Source: Rallus limicola (Eukaryota > Chordata > Aves > Gruiformes > Rallidae). From it: a stretch of DNA of 64,000 bases. The first letter of the stretch is position 1; every line of letters begins with the position of its first letter. A program made the translations under genes and the position numbers. Where the stretch lies: contig JAKCOZ010000005.1 in assembly GCA_022605955.1 (NCBI GenBank), positions 54,189,762 through 54,253,761 of the forward strand, given 5' to 3'. Below, piece by piece: positions 37,398 to 49,534 of this stretch. Under the pieces are notes generated by a model. The model was given only the letters and a program-made list of their open reading frames with translations. It ran no database searches and had not been told where the DNA came from.

Positions 37398-40047
37398 GTA
37401 TGTTCCTGTTACCAGGGAGCTGGTAATTACTGGGAAAGGCAAAAACACGCATCCAGCTGACTGCAAAGTAGGATATTTGCTGTAAAATCCTTCCTATAGC
37501 CCTACGCCAAAACATTGTCTAAAGGCGGCATTTTTTGTACCAGCCACACGTGCCATTGCCCCACCAGCAGCAGAAAGAACTGTTGAAGAAGCCACCGGTT
37601 GTGTGTAGTTACTGTGCAGAAAAAACTTTGCCTGGTTTGAATTCAGGGATGAACTGGGAGGCATTTCACCTCTGCTACAAAGGCCATGAAGATACTGCAT
37701 GATTCCCCAAACTGATCTTCACCCCCTGAGCTAGGTTTTTATTGTGACAACTGAAAGCAAATGTTGCTTACAAGACAGTGTTTGTGGCATTACAAACCAA
37801 TGCACAAGTGCAAAAAATTAATCCATTTGCTTGGTCTTTTACCTTGAAATAATTCTGCTTGGCACTTCAGCTTATAAATTTGTGAACCAAAACCTGAAAA
37901 CCCAAAATAAATTGAATCTGAAGTGGATATCTCAATAGCTTTAAAATGTTGAGCTTTTATAGCAATTGTACAAGATAGGTGGGGCTCCATTCATTGCCTT
38001 TTACATCCAGAGAGCATGATCAGATCAGCAGTCTGAGATCCTCTGCAGAGCTTTATGTCCAATTTCATGTCCAGCTTCATCCTGCTCCTGCCATCTCACC
38101 TTGGCCCCACACAGCCAGTTCTGCAGGAGTACATGACATGGTTGCTACATCCCCACTCTGCAGCACCAACTGGTCTGCCAGCAAGAACCAGCCTTGCTTG
38201 TAAGCATTCATTTATCATGCCTTTGCTTTCCCAGAAATATGCATGTGTCTTTGCAGCCTCCTTGAAGGGTGGAAGCAAGTTGACATGGAAATGGTGTGAT
38301 TCCCATTTTTATGACCTTCCCTGCAACTGTAGACAGTTGCTTGTGTGGTTTATGCCCTGCGCTTTCCCCAAAACAAGCAAATCAAGCACCAGTTTGGGCT
38401 AATGGCAGCGGAGCAGGGAAGAGCATCCCTGAGCAGTGAGGAAATTCAACATTGCTTCCACTGCCACTGGGGCTCTATGTATCCTTGCAAGAGGTCTGAA
38501 TGCTAACCCACGTGGATTGAATTCGTGTGAAGCACAGTTTTCAACAAGACAAAGATGACTCCAAATGCATCTCCAAGGCTGTTTCTTTCAGTACATCTGT
38601 CCTCTTAGTCCTCCTCCTCAGACAAGTGTTTTGAAACCAAATGTCTCTCCAGCCAAAAGCTGCCCTGCTCAATAAGATACCTGCTAAACACCACGTCCAA
38701 ATCCTGCACCTTTCCCATACAGACCTCCTGGGTTCACCCATAGCTCCCTGTTTCTAAAGCCAGTCCAGACCACCAGCACCCATCAGTGTGCTCCATGGCC
38801 AGGTGGGAAGCACTGGCAGTACTGCTGTCTGCTGTTGGGTAAATACCAGTCCCTAAACCACAACTGTCTCACGCAGCAAAATCTGACTGATTGTGCTACA
38901 CATTTTACAAGCACTTCCACTGGAGCTAACACAGAAGGGAGATAAGAAGCAAAGCAAAGAAATCCCAAATTGAGTTGCTGGCAAACATAGATTAAACATG
39001 TTTTAGTCTTGGTCATATTTGAAACTTATGGGACACTTGTATCAGGCATTTTGACTGGCCAAAGTCAAATTGTTATTTAAGGCCTGCAGGGAACAGTATC
39101 AAGGATGATGAAAAAAGTGGGAAGAAAATAAAATTGCCTGGAAATAGATTTTGGTTCAAGTGGGAGAATCTGTGGACCAGTATCCTCAACCGTAAAATCA
39201 GAGCAGAACCTGCTGAAAAAACCCTCTTTTTTTTGAGATGCTCAAAACTCACAGTCAGATCCAGCTCCCTGTTTCACAGCTCAGATGATGGTGTGTTTGA
39301 AGGCAAGGAGCCACACAGAGCTGACTGCACTGTCGGAGCATCCCTGTGGGATCACACCTTCCAGGCTGCAACACCAAAGCCACAGATGAAAGAGCTGAGC
39401 TTGCAGCTGGGCAGCAAAGTTTATGTAAACACTCAGTGCCCTCTTCAGAGGGGCCATTTCAGCCCACAGTTTGATAAATGTTCAGAGGGAGAACCTGGGA
39501 TGTTGCTCTCCAGCTGAAACCTCCTTTTTCAAATCCAGGGCTTCTGGGCTGAACCCTTATCAATCACTCAGTAACAGTGGTGTATGCAGGCTGTAAGGAC
39601 CCAGTAAAGGGCACATGCCTGGTCTGCAGCAGATCTGTGTCCTGAAAACTGATGCCATCCTGAAGGAAACAAAGGGAAGAAGGGGAAAAGGGTTGGCAAA
39701 AGAAGATGAAGGAAATCTGAAAAAGCTGAGGTTTTGGGGAGCAGAGGGGAAACATTCATCACTGCATGCAGAGAAGACAACATTGAGCATAGAAATGGCT
39801 GATGAGATCCACTAAGCTTCATGCAAATAAGTGTTCCCACTGGCTTCTAGTGAGGGACCTGGGGGTGTGGAAGAAAACCAAATGGCGATGACAATGGGGT
39901 GGTGTGCTGGGACAGTGGAACAATTTCCACTGTAGGGAGTTCAGCCCTCAGTTCTTACAAGGTGAGGAGAATTGTTTTTATAGACTCAGAAAGATGCATG
40001 AAAACTTTCACACACACACCCCCTTCCAAAAAAAAAAAAAGACTCAC
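37398..40047. other. unique non-coding sequence
   Basis: No gene or interspersed repeat recognised. The right end is a run of 13 A residues (40028-40040) directly beside the minus-strand candidate donor at 40041-40047. Confidence 0.6.
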
Positions 40048-40104
40048 CTGAGGAGCTCTGCCCCTGAGGTGCACAGTACCTCTGTGTCTGAGGACAGGCA
40101 ATAT
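40048..40104 (-). other. candidate exon, 57 nt (unverified)
   Basis: On the minus strand the acceptor is AACTTTCTTTTTTTATTCCTTGCAG, with a long pyrimidine tract. The donor is CAG|GTGAGT, essentially perfect. The exon is 57 nt, a multiple of three. All three frames are open. The most protein-like reads YCLSSDTEVLCTSGAELL with two cysteines. The family is unknown. The splice signals are the best on this strand. Confidence 0.22.
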
Positions 40105-41760
40105 CTGCAAGGAATAAAAAAAGAAAGTTGAAAAAATAAATTATAAAGAACCTGCATTACTGCATTCAGGTCCCTCTTTTGGAGCTGGGACTACATGGTA
40201 CCAGCAGCTCACTGCCCTGTTCAAGAGAAGCAGCTCCCAGCATCCATTTTGAAAGCCTGAAAAGTATTTGATACCTTGTCCAATGCTCACACACACACAC
40301 ACACAGAGCTCCTTGAAAGAGAAACATCTGTTCCCTCAGGACTTTCACTCCATGTCATATGGCCACCACTAAGTGCCTGTCCCCTGGCACAGCGAGGGTC
40401 CTGACGCTGGTAAAGAGTAGAAGGGGGCTGGGAGCCCAGCGGGGGCAGAGAGCCCACCCCACCCCCCAACCATGGGGGATGAAGGCAAGATGAAAGGCAT
40501 ATGTATTTTCCCAGGTGATCCCAATAGCATCTCAAAGCCCTGGCTTTCTCACTCTGGCTTTAGCTCCAAAACAAACAAACTGGTGCCAATTTGAATATGC
40601 CAAGGGCTGACTGATTTGAGCCTCTTGTTGTGTTTTCACAGTCAGCAGCCGACTGGAATTCCAAGAAGGAAAACGAAAATCATAATAGCAGATTGATAAG
40701 ATTCCCCAAGCCTTTCTGGGAAATGCAGAGCTTAAGTCCCAGCCAGGGTGTGCAAAAAGCAGCCCCAGAGAAGTCAGGGCTCTTCCAGCAAGAGAATATC
40801 AAAGGGGAAAATGAGGGGACTTGTCTCAGCAGGAATCAGTGAGATAGCGGTTTGCTTTCTCTGTACTCCTGCTGCACCAGATAAGGGCACATTTTGGGGA
40901 CATTGAGACTCCCAGGGCTGGAGCACCATCCAGCAACTCACCAGAGCCAGCAGCACAGCTTCCAGAGCTCTGCCGACAAGCTTCAGACACCCGGAGGGTC
41001 TTCCCATGGGAGCACACTGGTCCCTGTGCATCTGTGCTGGTGCTTCTTCTGCTCGCCTGGAGGGTGCTGAGTGCTCTCAGGCTTGCAGATACCACTGGAA
41101 AAAAGGGACACGGGGACACCTGTGCTGCTGTTCTCTGCTGTGCAGCTGGAAGACTCCGTTTGTTTGTGTGCAATGGCTCCAGGAGCTGCTCCCCACACAG
41201 CTCACAACCCTGATCTTTTCCCATCATGTGAAATGAAATCCAGAAGCCTCCCCAACCTGCTACACAGCTCAGAGATTAGTACTTCTGTTTCAGACCTAAG
41301 GAAAGGCTTCCGTGCTAAAAATCTTCTCTCTCCCTCCCCTCTCCCCCCCCCATCCATCACCCCTTCACAGTTATACAGTCTCAGCAAAATATGGGCTTGG
41401 CTGGCAAACCTCTCTTAAATCACACCCTTCAGGAGTAGGAGCAGAGTGGGATTAAGCAGAAGAGAGCGGCCACACACTGCACACCAGGTCTGCAAGGTGC
41501 TCGAAGGAGGCATCAGTGCTCAGACACCCACCTGGTGCCTCCCAGAGAGGAAAGGAGACCTCTGAGGCCACCAGAGACAGACAGACGGACAGGAAAGGGA
41601 CAAGTAGCTGGAGAGCAGAGAGCGAGAGACAAGCTGTTAGGCAGTTAACAAGGAGGGGAAGACTTGATGAGCGAGAAGCAAAGGACTGAGTCTCCTTGCC
41701 AATTAGAAATGCTTGGCAGGCAGCAGGGGAAGGGTGTGGGAGCAAAGGCAGGCTGGCAGG
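40105..41760. other. unique non-coding sequence
   Basis: It contains a (CA)9 microsatellite (40288-40305), C-rich patches (40453-40467 and about 41340-41352) and purine-rich sequence (41560-41660). Frames of 60-133 codons overlap on both strands without recognisable motifs. Confidence 0.6.
40288..40305. repeat. (CA)9 microsatellite
   Basis: Nine perfect CA dinucleotides. Seen directly. Confidence 0.9.
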
Positions 41761-42060
41761 ACGAGGATATAATTAACAGGGTATCAGTTCCCCTAATAAG
41801 AGCATGCTGGGATAGCAGTATGTTGGCTTCTTGCTGACCTGCATAAGCTTCGTGGGCTCTTTGAAGTCGGCTGCCTGCCGGGGCTGGGGCACACACAAAC
41901 ACACCCGCGGTGCGTCCCATCCCCGGCGGTGCCACACGTCGTGCTGGCTGCAGAGCTGAGGGGATTACCAAGAGTTATGATTAGTCCCTGGAAATCCCTG
42001 GGTGTGTTTTGGCCGATGGCACCGCTCTGATAAAGTGTAAAGCAGGGGGACCCACTGGGC
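41761..42060. promoter_or_regulatory. CpG-rich pocket with possible regulatory or coding function
   Basis: About ten CpGs fall between 41850 and 41942, including a CCGCGG site at 41905-41910, while the window as a whole is CpG-poor. Flanking words include GGGATTACC and TGATTAGTCC (paired-type homeodomain cores) and TGATAAAG. On the minus strand a 108-codon frame (41645-41971) crosses the pocket and reads, in part, SRLQRAHEAYAGQQEANILL. An acceptor (AATCCCCTCAGCTCTGCAG) precedes it, but the only nearby donor is a weak GTCAGC. It could be an enhancer-like conserved element, a small promoter or an exon. Confidence 0.3.
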
Positions 42061-43489
42061 AAATGCACTCTTGTCATCTCCTGCTCTGGCTGCAAAGTGA
42101 AAGCCTCAGCAGCATCTCTGAGGCTGGGACTTTCTGTCTGTGTCCTTGCCAGTCACTGTCTTGCCTGTAAGACCCAGTTTTAGGAGGGACAGTGGTTCGG
42201 TGTGTATCTTAACTCCTTAAATCCTGGAGTTACATGAGTTGTTAGAGGCACATGGAGAGAAAATCAGAAAAACCTGAACCAAATCTACCTCAGAGGTCTA
42301 TAAAAAAAAAAAAGTCCCACCTTAATTAAGAGTCTTATGTGACTCTTAGGCTCAGTTTTGGTTTTGTGGGATGCTGCAGGGCTGCAATCCCACCCACAGT
42401 ACTGGTACTGCAGTTGTTCACATGGCTGTGCAACCTTTTGTTATTCAGACTGTGGCTGTGTCCAGCTCCATGGAGCACAAGCTGATTGCAAAATCCAAGC
42501 TCTGGAGACCTACAAGCTCTTTACAGGGATGTCTGAGAATCACCCAGTGCTGCTATAAATAGGAAGTGCAGTGAAGTTGTCATGTGTGGTGGCAGAGATG
42601 CTTTAGCTGAGTCCCCCATCCCCTGACCACCAGCTCTGCCCACTTCAGGGAATGGATATGGTTTGGAGGGGGAAAGCTTCGTTTAGGAGACAAAAAAAAA
42701 AAGGGGGGGTGGAGGGGAGATGGGGTAAGGTGTCACCTGAGTGATCTCCATAATCCACTAGCAGGACAAAAAAGGCAGAAGTGAGCAGCTGGAACGATAG
42801 TCTTTAAAAGAGTGTTAATATAGTTGTGAAACCACAGCCTAAGGGTACATATCCCTTTATCACAATTCATTGCCCATCAGACACAGGGCATTTCTCCCTC
42901 TCAAGATGGGTGGAGATTTTCTGACATGTCCTTAACAAGGCATCCTGTCCCCAGATTGCCCCGTCCCCCCCCAATCAGTCTGCCTGGAGACAGTCAGGGA
43001 CCAGGGACACATGCCACCCACAGCAAAGAAGAATGTTTCAGATCATGTCCTATTAAAAGAGCAGCAGTACAACATGGAAAACAATTAAAAAGTGACAATA
43101 ATGGATGAGTTCATTCCACCCTGTCTGGAGACACTGCTTGCCCTTCCCAGGGCCAACCTCTGCCCTGGAGACCCAGCCTTCAGCTTGCAACCTGCTTCCA
43201 GAGGGGAGGACTCCTCCTGCCAGTGGGATCCTGTTGTGTTCCCTTGTATGTACTGCAAACCCTGCTCAGGATTGCAAGCCTATGAGAGTCACTGGCCTGG
43301 GCTTTCTGCACAGTGTAGACTTGCATTCACTTTATTCAAAGGGAACACAAGTATGGTTTGCAAATGCAGCCATCTAGGAAAGGATCCACTTTTGTTTCCT
43401 AAAAATTAGCATCCTCCCGCATCCAGTCTAATAGCAAGCATTATTCTGCATTTTGAGCCAGATCTAATTTACAACAAAATAATTCATCA
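42061..43489. other. unique non-coding sequence
   Basis: No gene recognised. It contains 12 A residues at 42302-42313 and an A-run followed by a G-rich tract (42692-42725). Open frames are up to 105 codons and lack motifs. Confidence 0.6.
42703..42725 (+). repeat. G-rich tract, potential G-quadruplex
   Basis: Runs of seven, four and four G residues are separated by short loops (TGGA and AGAT), directly after an 11-base A-run. The seven-G run can supply two tracts. Structure is inferred. Confidence 0.5.
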
Positions 43490-43705
43490 TCTCCCTTTCC
43501 CTGCCCAGTAAACACTCCCAGAATGTCGTTTCAGTGTCAAACTTCCCAGAGTCATTACCCTCCCCAGCATCAGACTCCCCGGCGACGTGTAGGGGAGCCT
43601 GAGCCAAAGACTGCTGCCACAGTCAGCAAACGAGCATGTTTTACATTAGGCACATTAGGAGGAACAGTCCTATTGCAAGGCATATTAAATTAAAGGAAAA
43701 TAGCA
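43490..43705. promoter_or_regulatory. possible conserved non-coding element
   Basis: A repeat-free stretch with retained CpGs (TGTCGTTT, CCCCGGCGACGTGTAG, AACGAGC) followed by AT-rich words (CATATTAAATTAAAGG). Texture resembles conserved elements. No open frame of interest. The call is subjective. Confidence 0.18.
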
Positions 43706-43910
43706 AGGAGAAGGAGTCAACCCTGGTTATACACAGAGGAACACAGGACCAGACCTAGATTTAAAGCATGTGGAAGCACAGTGTAATCTCCTCAGTCTGT
43801 GTGAGCTGTCTCAAGTTACAGACACAGTTACGGTTTTGTTTCAAAACTCCTGGGACAGATGGCAGAATCACCCCTGTGTTATTTCCTCTGTTTCTCAGGG
43901 CAGTCATGTT

Positions 43911-44416
43911 ATCACAGAATTACAGAATCACAGAATTACAAGGTTGGAAAAGATCTTTAAGATCATCAAGTCCTATGCTAAACCATATCCCTAAATTACC
44001 CATCTGTTAAACACACCCAGGGGTGGTGACTCAACCACCTCCCTGGGCAGCCTGCGCCAGGCCCTGACAACTCTTTCAGGGAAGAACTTTACCCTCACAT
44101 CTGATCTGACCCTGCCCTGGTGCAGCTTAGTGCCATTTCCCCTTGTCCCATCTCCTGACCCCTGGCTGAAGAGACCATCGCCCACCTCTCTGCACCCTCC
44201 TGTCAGGTCAGTGGAGGTGGGGAGAAGGTCTCCCCTCAGCCTCCTCTTCTCCAGGCTGAAAACCCCCAGCTCCCTCAGCCGCTCCTCAGAGGATTTGCCC
44301 TCCAGCCCCTTCCCCAGCCTGGTTGCCCTTCTCTGGACTCGCTGCAGGCCCTCGATGTGGTGAGGAGCCCAGAACTGGACCCAGCACTCGAGGTGCAGCC
44401 TCACCAATGCTGAGTA
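43911..44416 (-). mobile_element. CR1 LINE, 3' end with ORF2 C-terminus
   Basis: The left edge, ATCACAGAATTACAGAATCA, is the reverse complement of tandem ATTCTGTGATTCTGTA-type 8-mers that close a CR1. The body carries CTTCTCCAGGCTGAAAACCC, then CAGCCTGGTTGCCCTTCTCT, and ends at TCACCAATGCTGAGTA. About 506 bases remain in minus orientation, truncated at the 5' side as usual. The body keeps a long open frame (separate entry), so this copy looks less decayed than the other two. Confidence 0.97.
43991..44407 (-). pseudogene. CR1 ORF2 C-terminal remnant, 138 codons open
   Basis: The translation contains [44 protein letters not shown] and [17 protein letters not shown]. The middle block matches the tail encoded by the CR1 at 25.25-26.38 kb (ERLKSLGLYSLEKKRLRGDL). 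This is the region after the reverse-transcriptase domain. The catalytic part is absent, so no active enzyme is made. The first methionine is not a natural start. It is simply the first ATG in the truncated copy. Confidence 0.9.
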
Positions 44417-47400
44417 CTATGACACAAAGTCCTTTAGCCTTTGACTTTGGGGGGACAAAAAATAGATTCCCTTTCCAGGATTTACTAATACCAATACAAA
44501 ATGCAAAACCATCGGCACTTCTGGATCACTGTCTTGCTGTGTGGGATGGCTCAGCCACAAGCAATGCTCAGGGCTTGTGCAATGTCTCTCATGCTGTGTG
44601 GGAGCAAGGCAGCAGCAAGACAAACTAAAAAGCTGAAATTAACACTGAGAAAAATGGGGAGAGGAAGATTTTCAGGGTGTTGCAAATCTGAGCCCATGGG
44701 AAAAAGTAGAGACATCAACAGAACCACCTTTGTGAGAGATACCACTTACCACTTCTTGCATGTGGATTTGCAGGTGGAAACTTCCATGCACTGTTCCCAG
44801 GGCTCATGGTTCATACAAACAGTTGTGGATGAGGTGGGCAATGCTTGGATCCTCCAAGGGTGAGGGTGAGCTCTGCCAGCTCAGCAGGATCAGGCTCAGA
44901 AGGTACTGCCCTGCAGCTAAGTGCTGGTAGTGATCATGTGGTTCTGTCTGCAAAGTAAAATTAATGCATGACAGCAGCTTAAATACAGGTGTTTTACCTG
45001 TGTGTGGCAGGTGAAATGTGCAGTTGCCATTGCTTACCTGAGGGGTGGTCACTAGTGAAGGTATAGCAATACAGCAGCATCTGATGAGGTGGCCATTCCC
45101 TATGTGCATGAGCAGATGCTCATGCTGCTGGAGCCTTTCTGCTGGTTTCTATCTTTGAGTGGACATTTTGCGCCACGTCTGTTTTGGAAATGGAATCTAG
45201 GTCTACACCCAAGGCCACAGAACTCTCTGTGGCTCTACAGACCCTACAGAAGTGAAGGTCTAAAAAGGCCCTGGCACAACTGCTGCATGTTGCGTATTCA
45301 CAGAGCAGCAAGAGACCAGAATGATTCCTCTGGAGCTTGTCCAGAGCTGAGGTGGACCCAGGGCTGCAGCAGCTGGATTGAAATATTTAGGGAACTATTG
45401 AAAGGCTCAGCAATGCTGGACAGGGTGGGTTGGCTCCTTGTAAAGATAGAGGCCAGAAGGAAACTTCAGATCTTCCTCCAGATTCAGATTTTTTCCAAAA
45501 CTTGAGCATGCTTAGATCTGAAGGTCTGGCTTGGCCTTTTCTCTGCTGCTAACAGCATTCAGTGTGAAATGTGCAGTGTGCCAGAGAGAGCTAATGCCTT
45601 GCAGACCTGGGTTGTGTCATTCCCCAGTGTTATTTATGCAAAACTATTTTAAAAAACAGGGTAAAACTTGTAGCAGTCTCTGTGTCTAAGATGTATTTTA
45701 TCTAATTTTACCCATCTACAAGCCGCATAGACACAATAGACACCCAACATAGAGATGACTGTAGTCTTCAAGGCTCCTTCCCAGTCAAAAGGCAGAGACA
45801 AACCCCTCTAGTAGGTAATGGTCTATCCTAACCTGGACATCCATCCTGGGAAGAGAAAAATCACCTTCTAGCCATGTGTCCCTTTCCACTAGCCATGCAG
45901 TGAGCATGTTCCTTCAGCTAAACACTTGGGCCAATTAGGTAAGATGAATCTTGCTGTTGTGACTAAAGAATGTCATTCCCGTTTTCAGTAGTGACTTAGG
46001 CACCTCTAGTTGGGTTGTTAGATTCATCAGGGACCTAAAAATACCACATGATTTGCAGACTGGTACAGTAAGGGATGCCAGGCTGTTGAGCAGACTTATG
46101 TTCACTACTCATGTAGCTGTCTGCAAACTTCTGGAGAAGTTTCTTTCCTCTTCGGTGTCCCACACCTAAAAAGCCTGCCACCAAAAACCTGCACACAGCT
46201 CATCTACCCAAGGCAAGGTGCAGACTCTTTGGGGAAGACCTGTTGATCTAATTGCAGGATACACCATCTCCCAGGTCTGGACTTTGAACACGACCATTCT
46301 TTCCAATGGGAAAGAAAGAACATGTCTGGCAAATGCCAAGGAAGACCTCAGAGTATTTGTCATTCTATTTTCAGCCATATCTTCGCTTCTCTATACACAT
46401 CTGAGGAACTTTAGATTTGGCTGGGAGCAGGCAGCACCCTGCCTCTGGACCTGCCTCCCGTTCTTCATGTCTGCTTCAGCAGGAGTGCAGGAGATACTTC
46501 TCTCTCCACCTCATGTCCTCCTAAGATGAAGGAACTGGGCTAAATCCAAACAAGTCATGAGGAAAGCTGACATGAAGCTTTCATGAAGTTGCTCACCCTC
46601 CTTAGGACATCAGAAATGACTGAAAAATCTGAGAAGGCAGCAAACCAGCCAATCACTGCAGAGGTGCATCTCGCCGTACAACAGCTCCTAATACCTGGCC
46701 TTGTTAGCATCAAAGACTGCACGCTCTGACACTGATCATCTGCCTTTTTAGTAGGTCTGGGATTATGCTGAGAGTATCTCATTAGATCTACAGCTCTGCC
46801 AGACAAACCCAGCCGGTCCCCTCGGCGCAGCAGCAGAAGTGTCCTCTCCAGCTGTACTACTGCTGCATAAGCCAGCCCGGCTGTATGAAATCCAAGGTGG
46901 CCTGACAGTAGTTTCCTCTGTCAGCAAAATCCCAAGGAAGAAAAAAAAACAAAAAGGAAAATAAGAAGAAAGCTGCAGGGGGAGCAAGCACAGCAACGAT
47001 CTGGATAATCAGACACAATTCAAAGCAGGCAGGATATCTGTTTATTCCCCCAATGTACCCACTGCATCCCAGAGCTTTCTGCTTTGCAACTCCCAGCCCA
47101 GTGCTCAGTGAGTAAATAAAACCTCCTAGAAATGAACTGCAAAATTATGCCACCACTAAACGTTCTTGATTCCAGTGCGCTGTTTTCAGTCACCCCAAGA
47201 AAACTGAAATTACCTTTATTAAGATAACTGCCTCGCTGTAGACAGGTTTACTCTCTCATCTGCAAAATGAAGAATGACCAAAGGAGCTGAATCTGCTCCA
47301 TACACCACATCCCTGTGCCAGGGGATGTGAGCCCAACGCGCTCGCTGCATGCTGACAGCCAGCCCTCTCTGCTGCCTGTCTGCCCACTGACAGCATCCCT

Positions 47401-48686
47401 TCAGAGGCTGCTTTCAGTGTCCCCCTGCTGCTCTCTTTCACAGCCCTCCAGCCCTGAAGGAAATATTAAGTGCGAAATACTACAGAACAAAGAAAATCTT
47501 GCTTTAAAGGCAACATATTCAGGAAAGGGAATAAAAATAATATTCAAGGGGCACAGCTAGGAAGGTGGCTTTGAAGGGCTGGCGGCACGCTTGTTGATGC
47601 CAAACAGTTCTGCCTCTCTGTCAGAGCAGGGAGGGATGGAGCAGCCAGAAGGTCAGCGCTGCGTTGAGGAGTAACAGCCAGAGCGCTTTGCACTCAAAAC
47701 AAGGCTTGGCAAAACTTTGGGAAATGGAGATTTTTGTCAGACTTTGCAGACTATTTTTGTCACTGTTGTTGCTGGGCATTTGGAGGCAAAATAATAGAGT
47801 CTGGGAGGGGGAGAGGGACTGCTGTTAATTCAACTCAAGGACCTATGTCCTGTCTGAGGCTCAGAGGAATGGATGACCTGCAGATACTGCTTGTTGGCTT
47901 GCACACTATGTAACATACCATCCACTGCTTCCCATTTCCTCTCTTCCTTTTGTTTGTTTTTGTTAGTCAGGCTCCCTAAGCTGTGTTTTTGCTCTTTTTC
48001 CCTGTTTCAAAGCTTGGGGATCTTTGTTGTTTCCAAGATTGTTGGATCTTTTCTCTCTGCTCTCAAGAGCTGCATTATACTGAGAAGGAGCCAAACATGT
48101 ACAAGCTGACTACAGTATCTGAAGCAAACTGGAAATCCTTCCATCTAGCCTTGCTGCCTTTGGGTGTCTGCTCCTTGGACCTGGTGCCAGGCACTGCCTT
48201 ATTCTGCATCCACAGATGTTTGTACCATCACTCCCAAACCCACTGCATCTACAACAAGGCAGTGTGGTTTAAATAGTTTTAAGACCTGGTGATTAAACCC
48301 TGATGGCCTAATAGGAGGTGGGTACCAAGTGGCTGTGCCAGGTGTCTTCTCTGACTGCTTCAGCCGAAGCTGCACAAGGGCTACAGGTGATGGCATTGCT
48401 CAAAAAGCCATTGTGTTTCACACTTCCAGATCAAGTTGTGGTCTGCTAGGCCCAGGTGGGAATGGTTTCACCCAGTGGCATTTGTCCTTTTTTCTGCCTT
48501 TATGCCTGAGGACACTGATTAGAGGCAGGCAGCTCTGAACAGGGAGGTGCTGAGTTAAAAAAATAGGAGAACCAAGAGATCTTGCTGTTGTGCATCTACT
48601 GCTTCCAGGTGGTCTCTTCTGCTGCCTCAGTACTCCCCGTAGGAACTGCTTATCATTAAACAGAAAGTAATAACTAGTTTCCTTTC
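44417..48686. other. unique non-coding sequence
   Basis: No gene recognised. Minus-strand donors near 44735 (GTG|GTAAGT) and 45035 (CAG|GTAAGC) have no good acceptor. A repeat-free stretch at 46560-46900 keeps CpGs and has a minus-strand frame reading MSGRAVDLMRYSQHNPRPTK, with no known family. No mobile element seen. Confidence 0.55.
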
Positions 48687-48786
48687 CCCTTCCCTTCCCT
48701 TCCCTTCCCTTCCCTTCCCTTCCCTTCCCTTCCCTTCCCTTCCCTTCCCTTCCCTTCCCTTCCCTTCCCTTCCCTTCCCTTCCCTT
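48687..48786. repeat. (CCCTT)20 pentanucleotide array
   Basis: About 20 uninterrupted CCCTT units fill 100 bases, with slightly imperfect flanks (CCTTTCCCC on the left, CTTTCTGCTTTTCTCTCTC on the right). The minus strand is (GGGAA)n, whose regular G-triplets two bases apart fit a G-quadruplex pattern. In the minus reading frame it gives a KGREG repeat. That is a by-product of the array and not a protein. Confidence 0.97.
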
Positions 48787-49534
48787 CTTTCTGCTTTTCT
48801 CTCTCTTTCCCTTTTTAAAAACCCATTGCATAAGCACAGTCGGGTACATTTTCTGCAGCTGCCTGTGTATCACCCCACTATTTTCTCAGGTCCCTGGAAA
48901 CAATGGGGCCTAGTGTTTGCTGTCAGAGGCCGAGGCAGCTCTGCCATGCCATCTGTTCAGGGCAGTGGGACAGTCACACTCTCTCCTCCTCCTGCCTGGA
49001 ACTTGTGCGGTTGTTCTGAGAATGGAATCATACAAGGTGGACATGAGCATCCTGCAGTGGGGTGAGGCTCCTTCCAGACCCCAAACAAGGGGGGAAGATG
49101 ACCCACGGGAATACTCTGCCTCTTGGAAAGCCACGGATGTCTTGGCCATGGCTCAATGACACCCACCAGAGGTTGGTCTCCAAGGCTCAGATGTTCAACA
49201 CGAATGATTCATCAGGGAGCTAATGAAATAATTGATGCTTGGGAGAATGCCTTCAAGTAATTGATAACTGGGGTCCTCCAGGTAACAGCTGGCTCTGACA
49301 AGTAATAATCGCCTGGCCAAGAGAAAATTGCCGCAGTGCAGATCACTGTCAAAGATGTCTGCTGCATGTGATAGATATCACTGGTATGTCTCTCTCCGTC
49401 TCCTGCTTCACCAACAGGGAGTGAAACCACTTTATTGGAAACCCCACACCTCTCCCCAATTACATCTACAGCAACTAGATAATTTTAGAGATTGGTCCCC
49501 AGCCACTACCTACCCTGAGCTTTGCAAACAATAG
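48787..49534. other. unique non-coding sequence
   Basis: No gene or interspersed repeat recognised. Overlapping frames of 65-80 codons on both strands around 48910-49166 have no motif and no splice support. Confidence 0.6.

Noticed and set aside
48418..48873. 151-codon minus frame with a KGREG repeat
   Set aside because: The repeat is the translation of the CCCTT array. No independent coding evidence.
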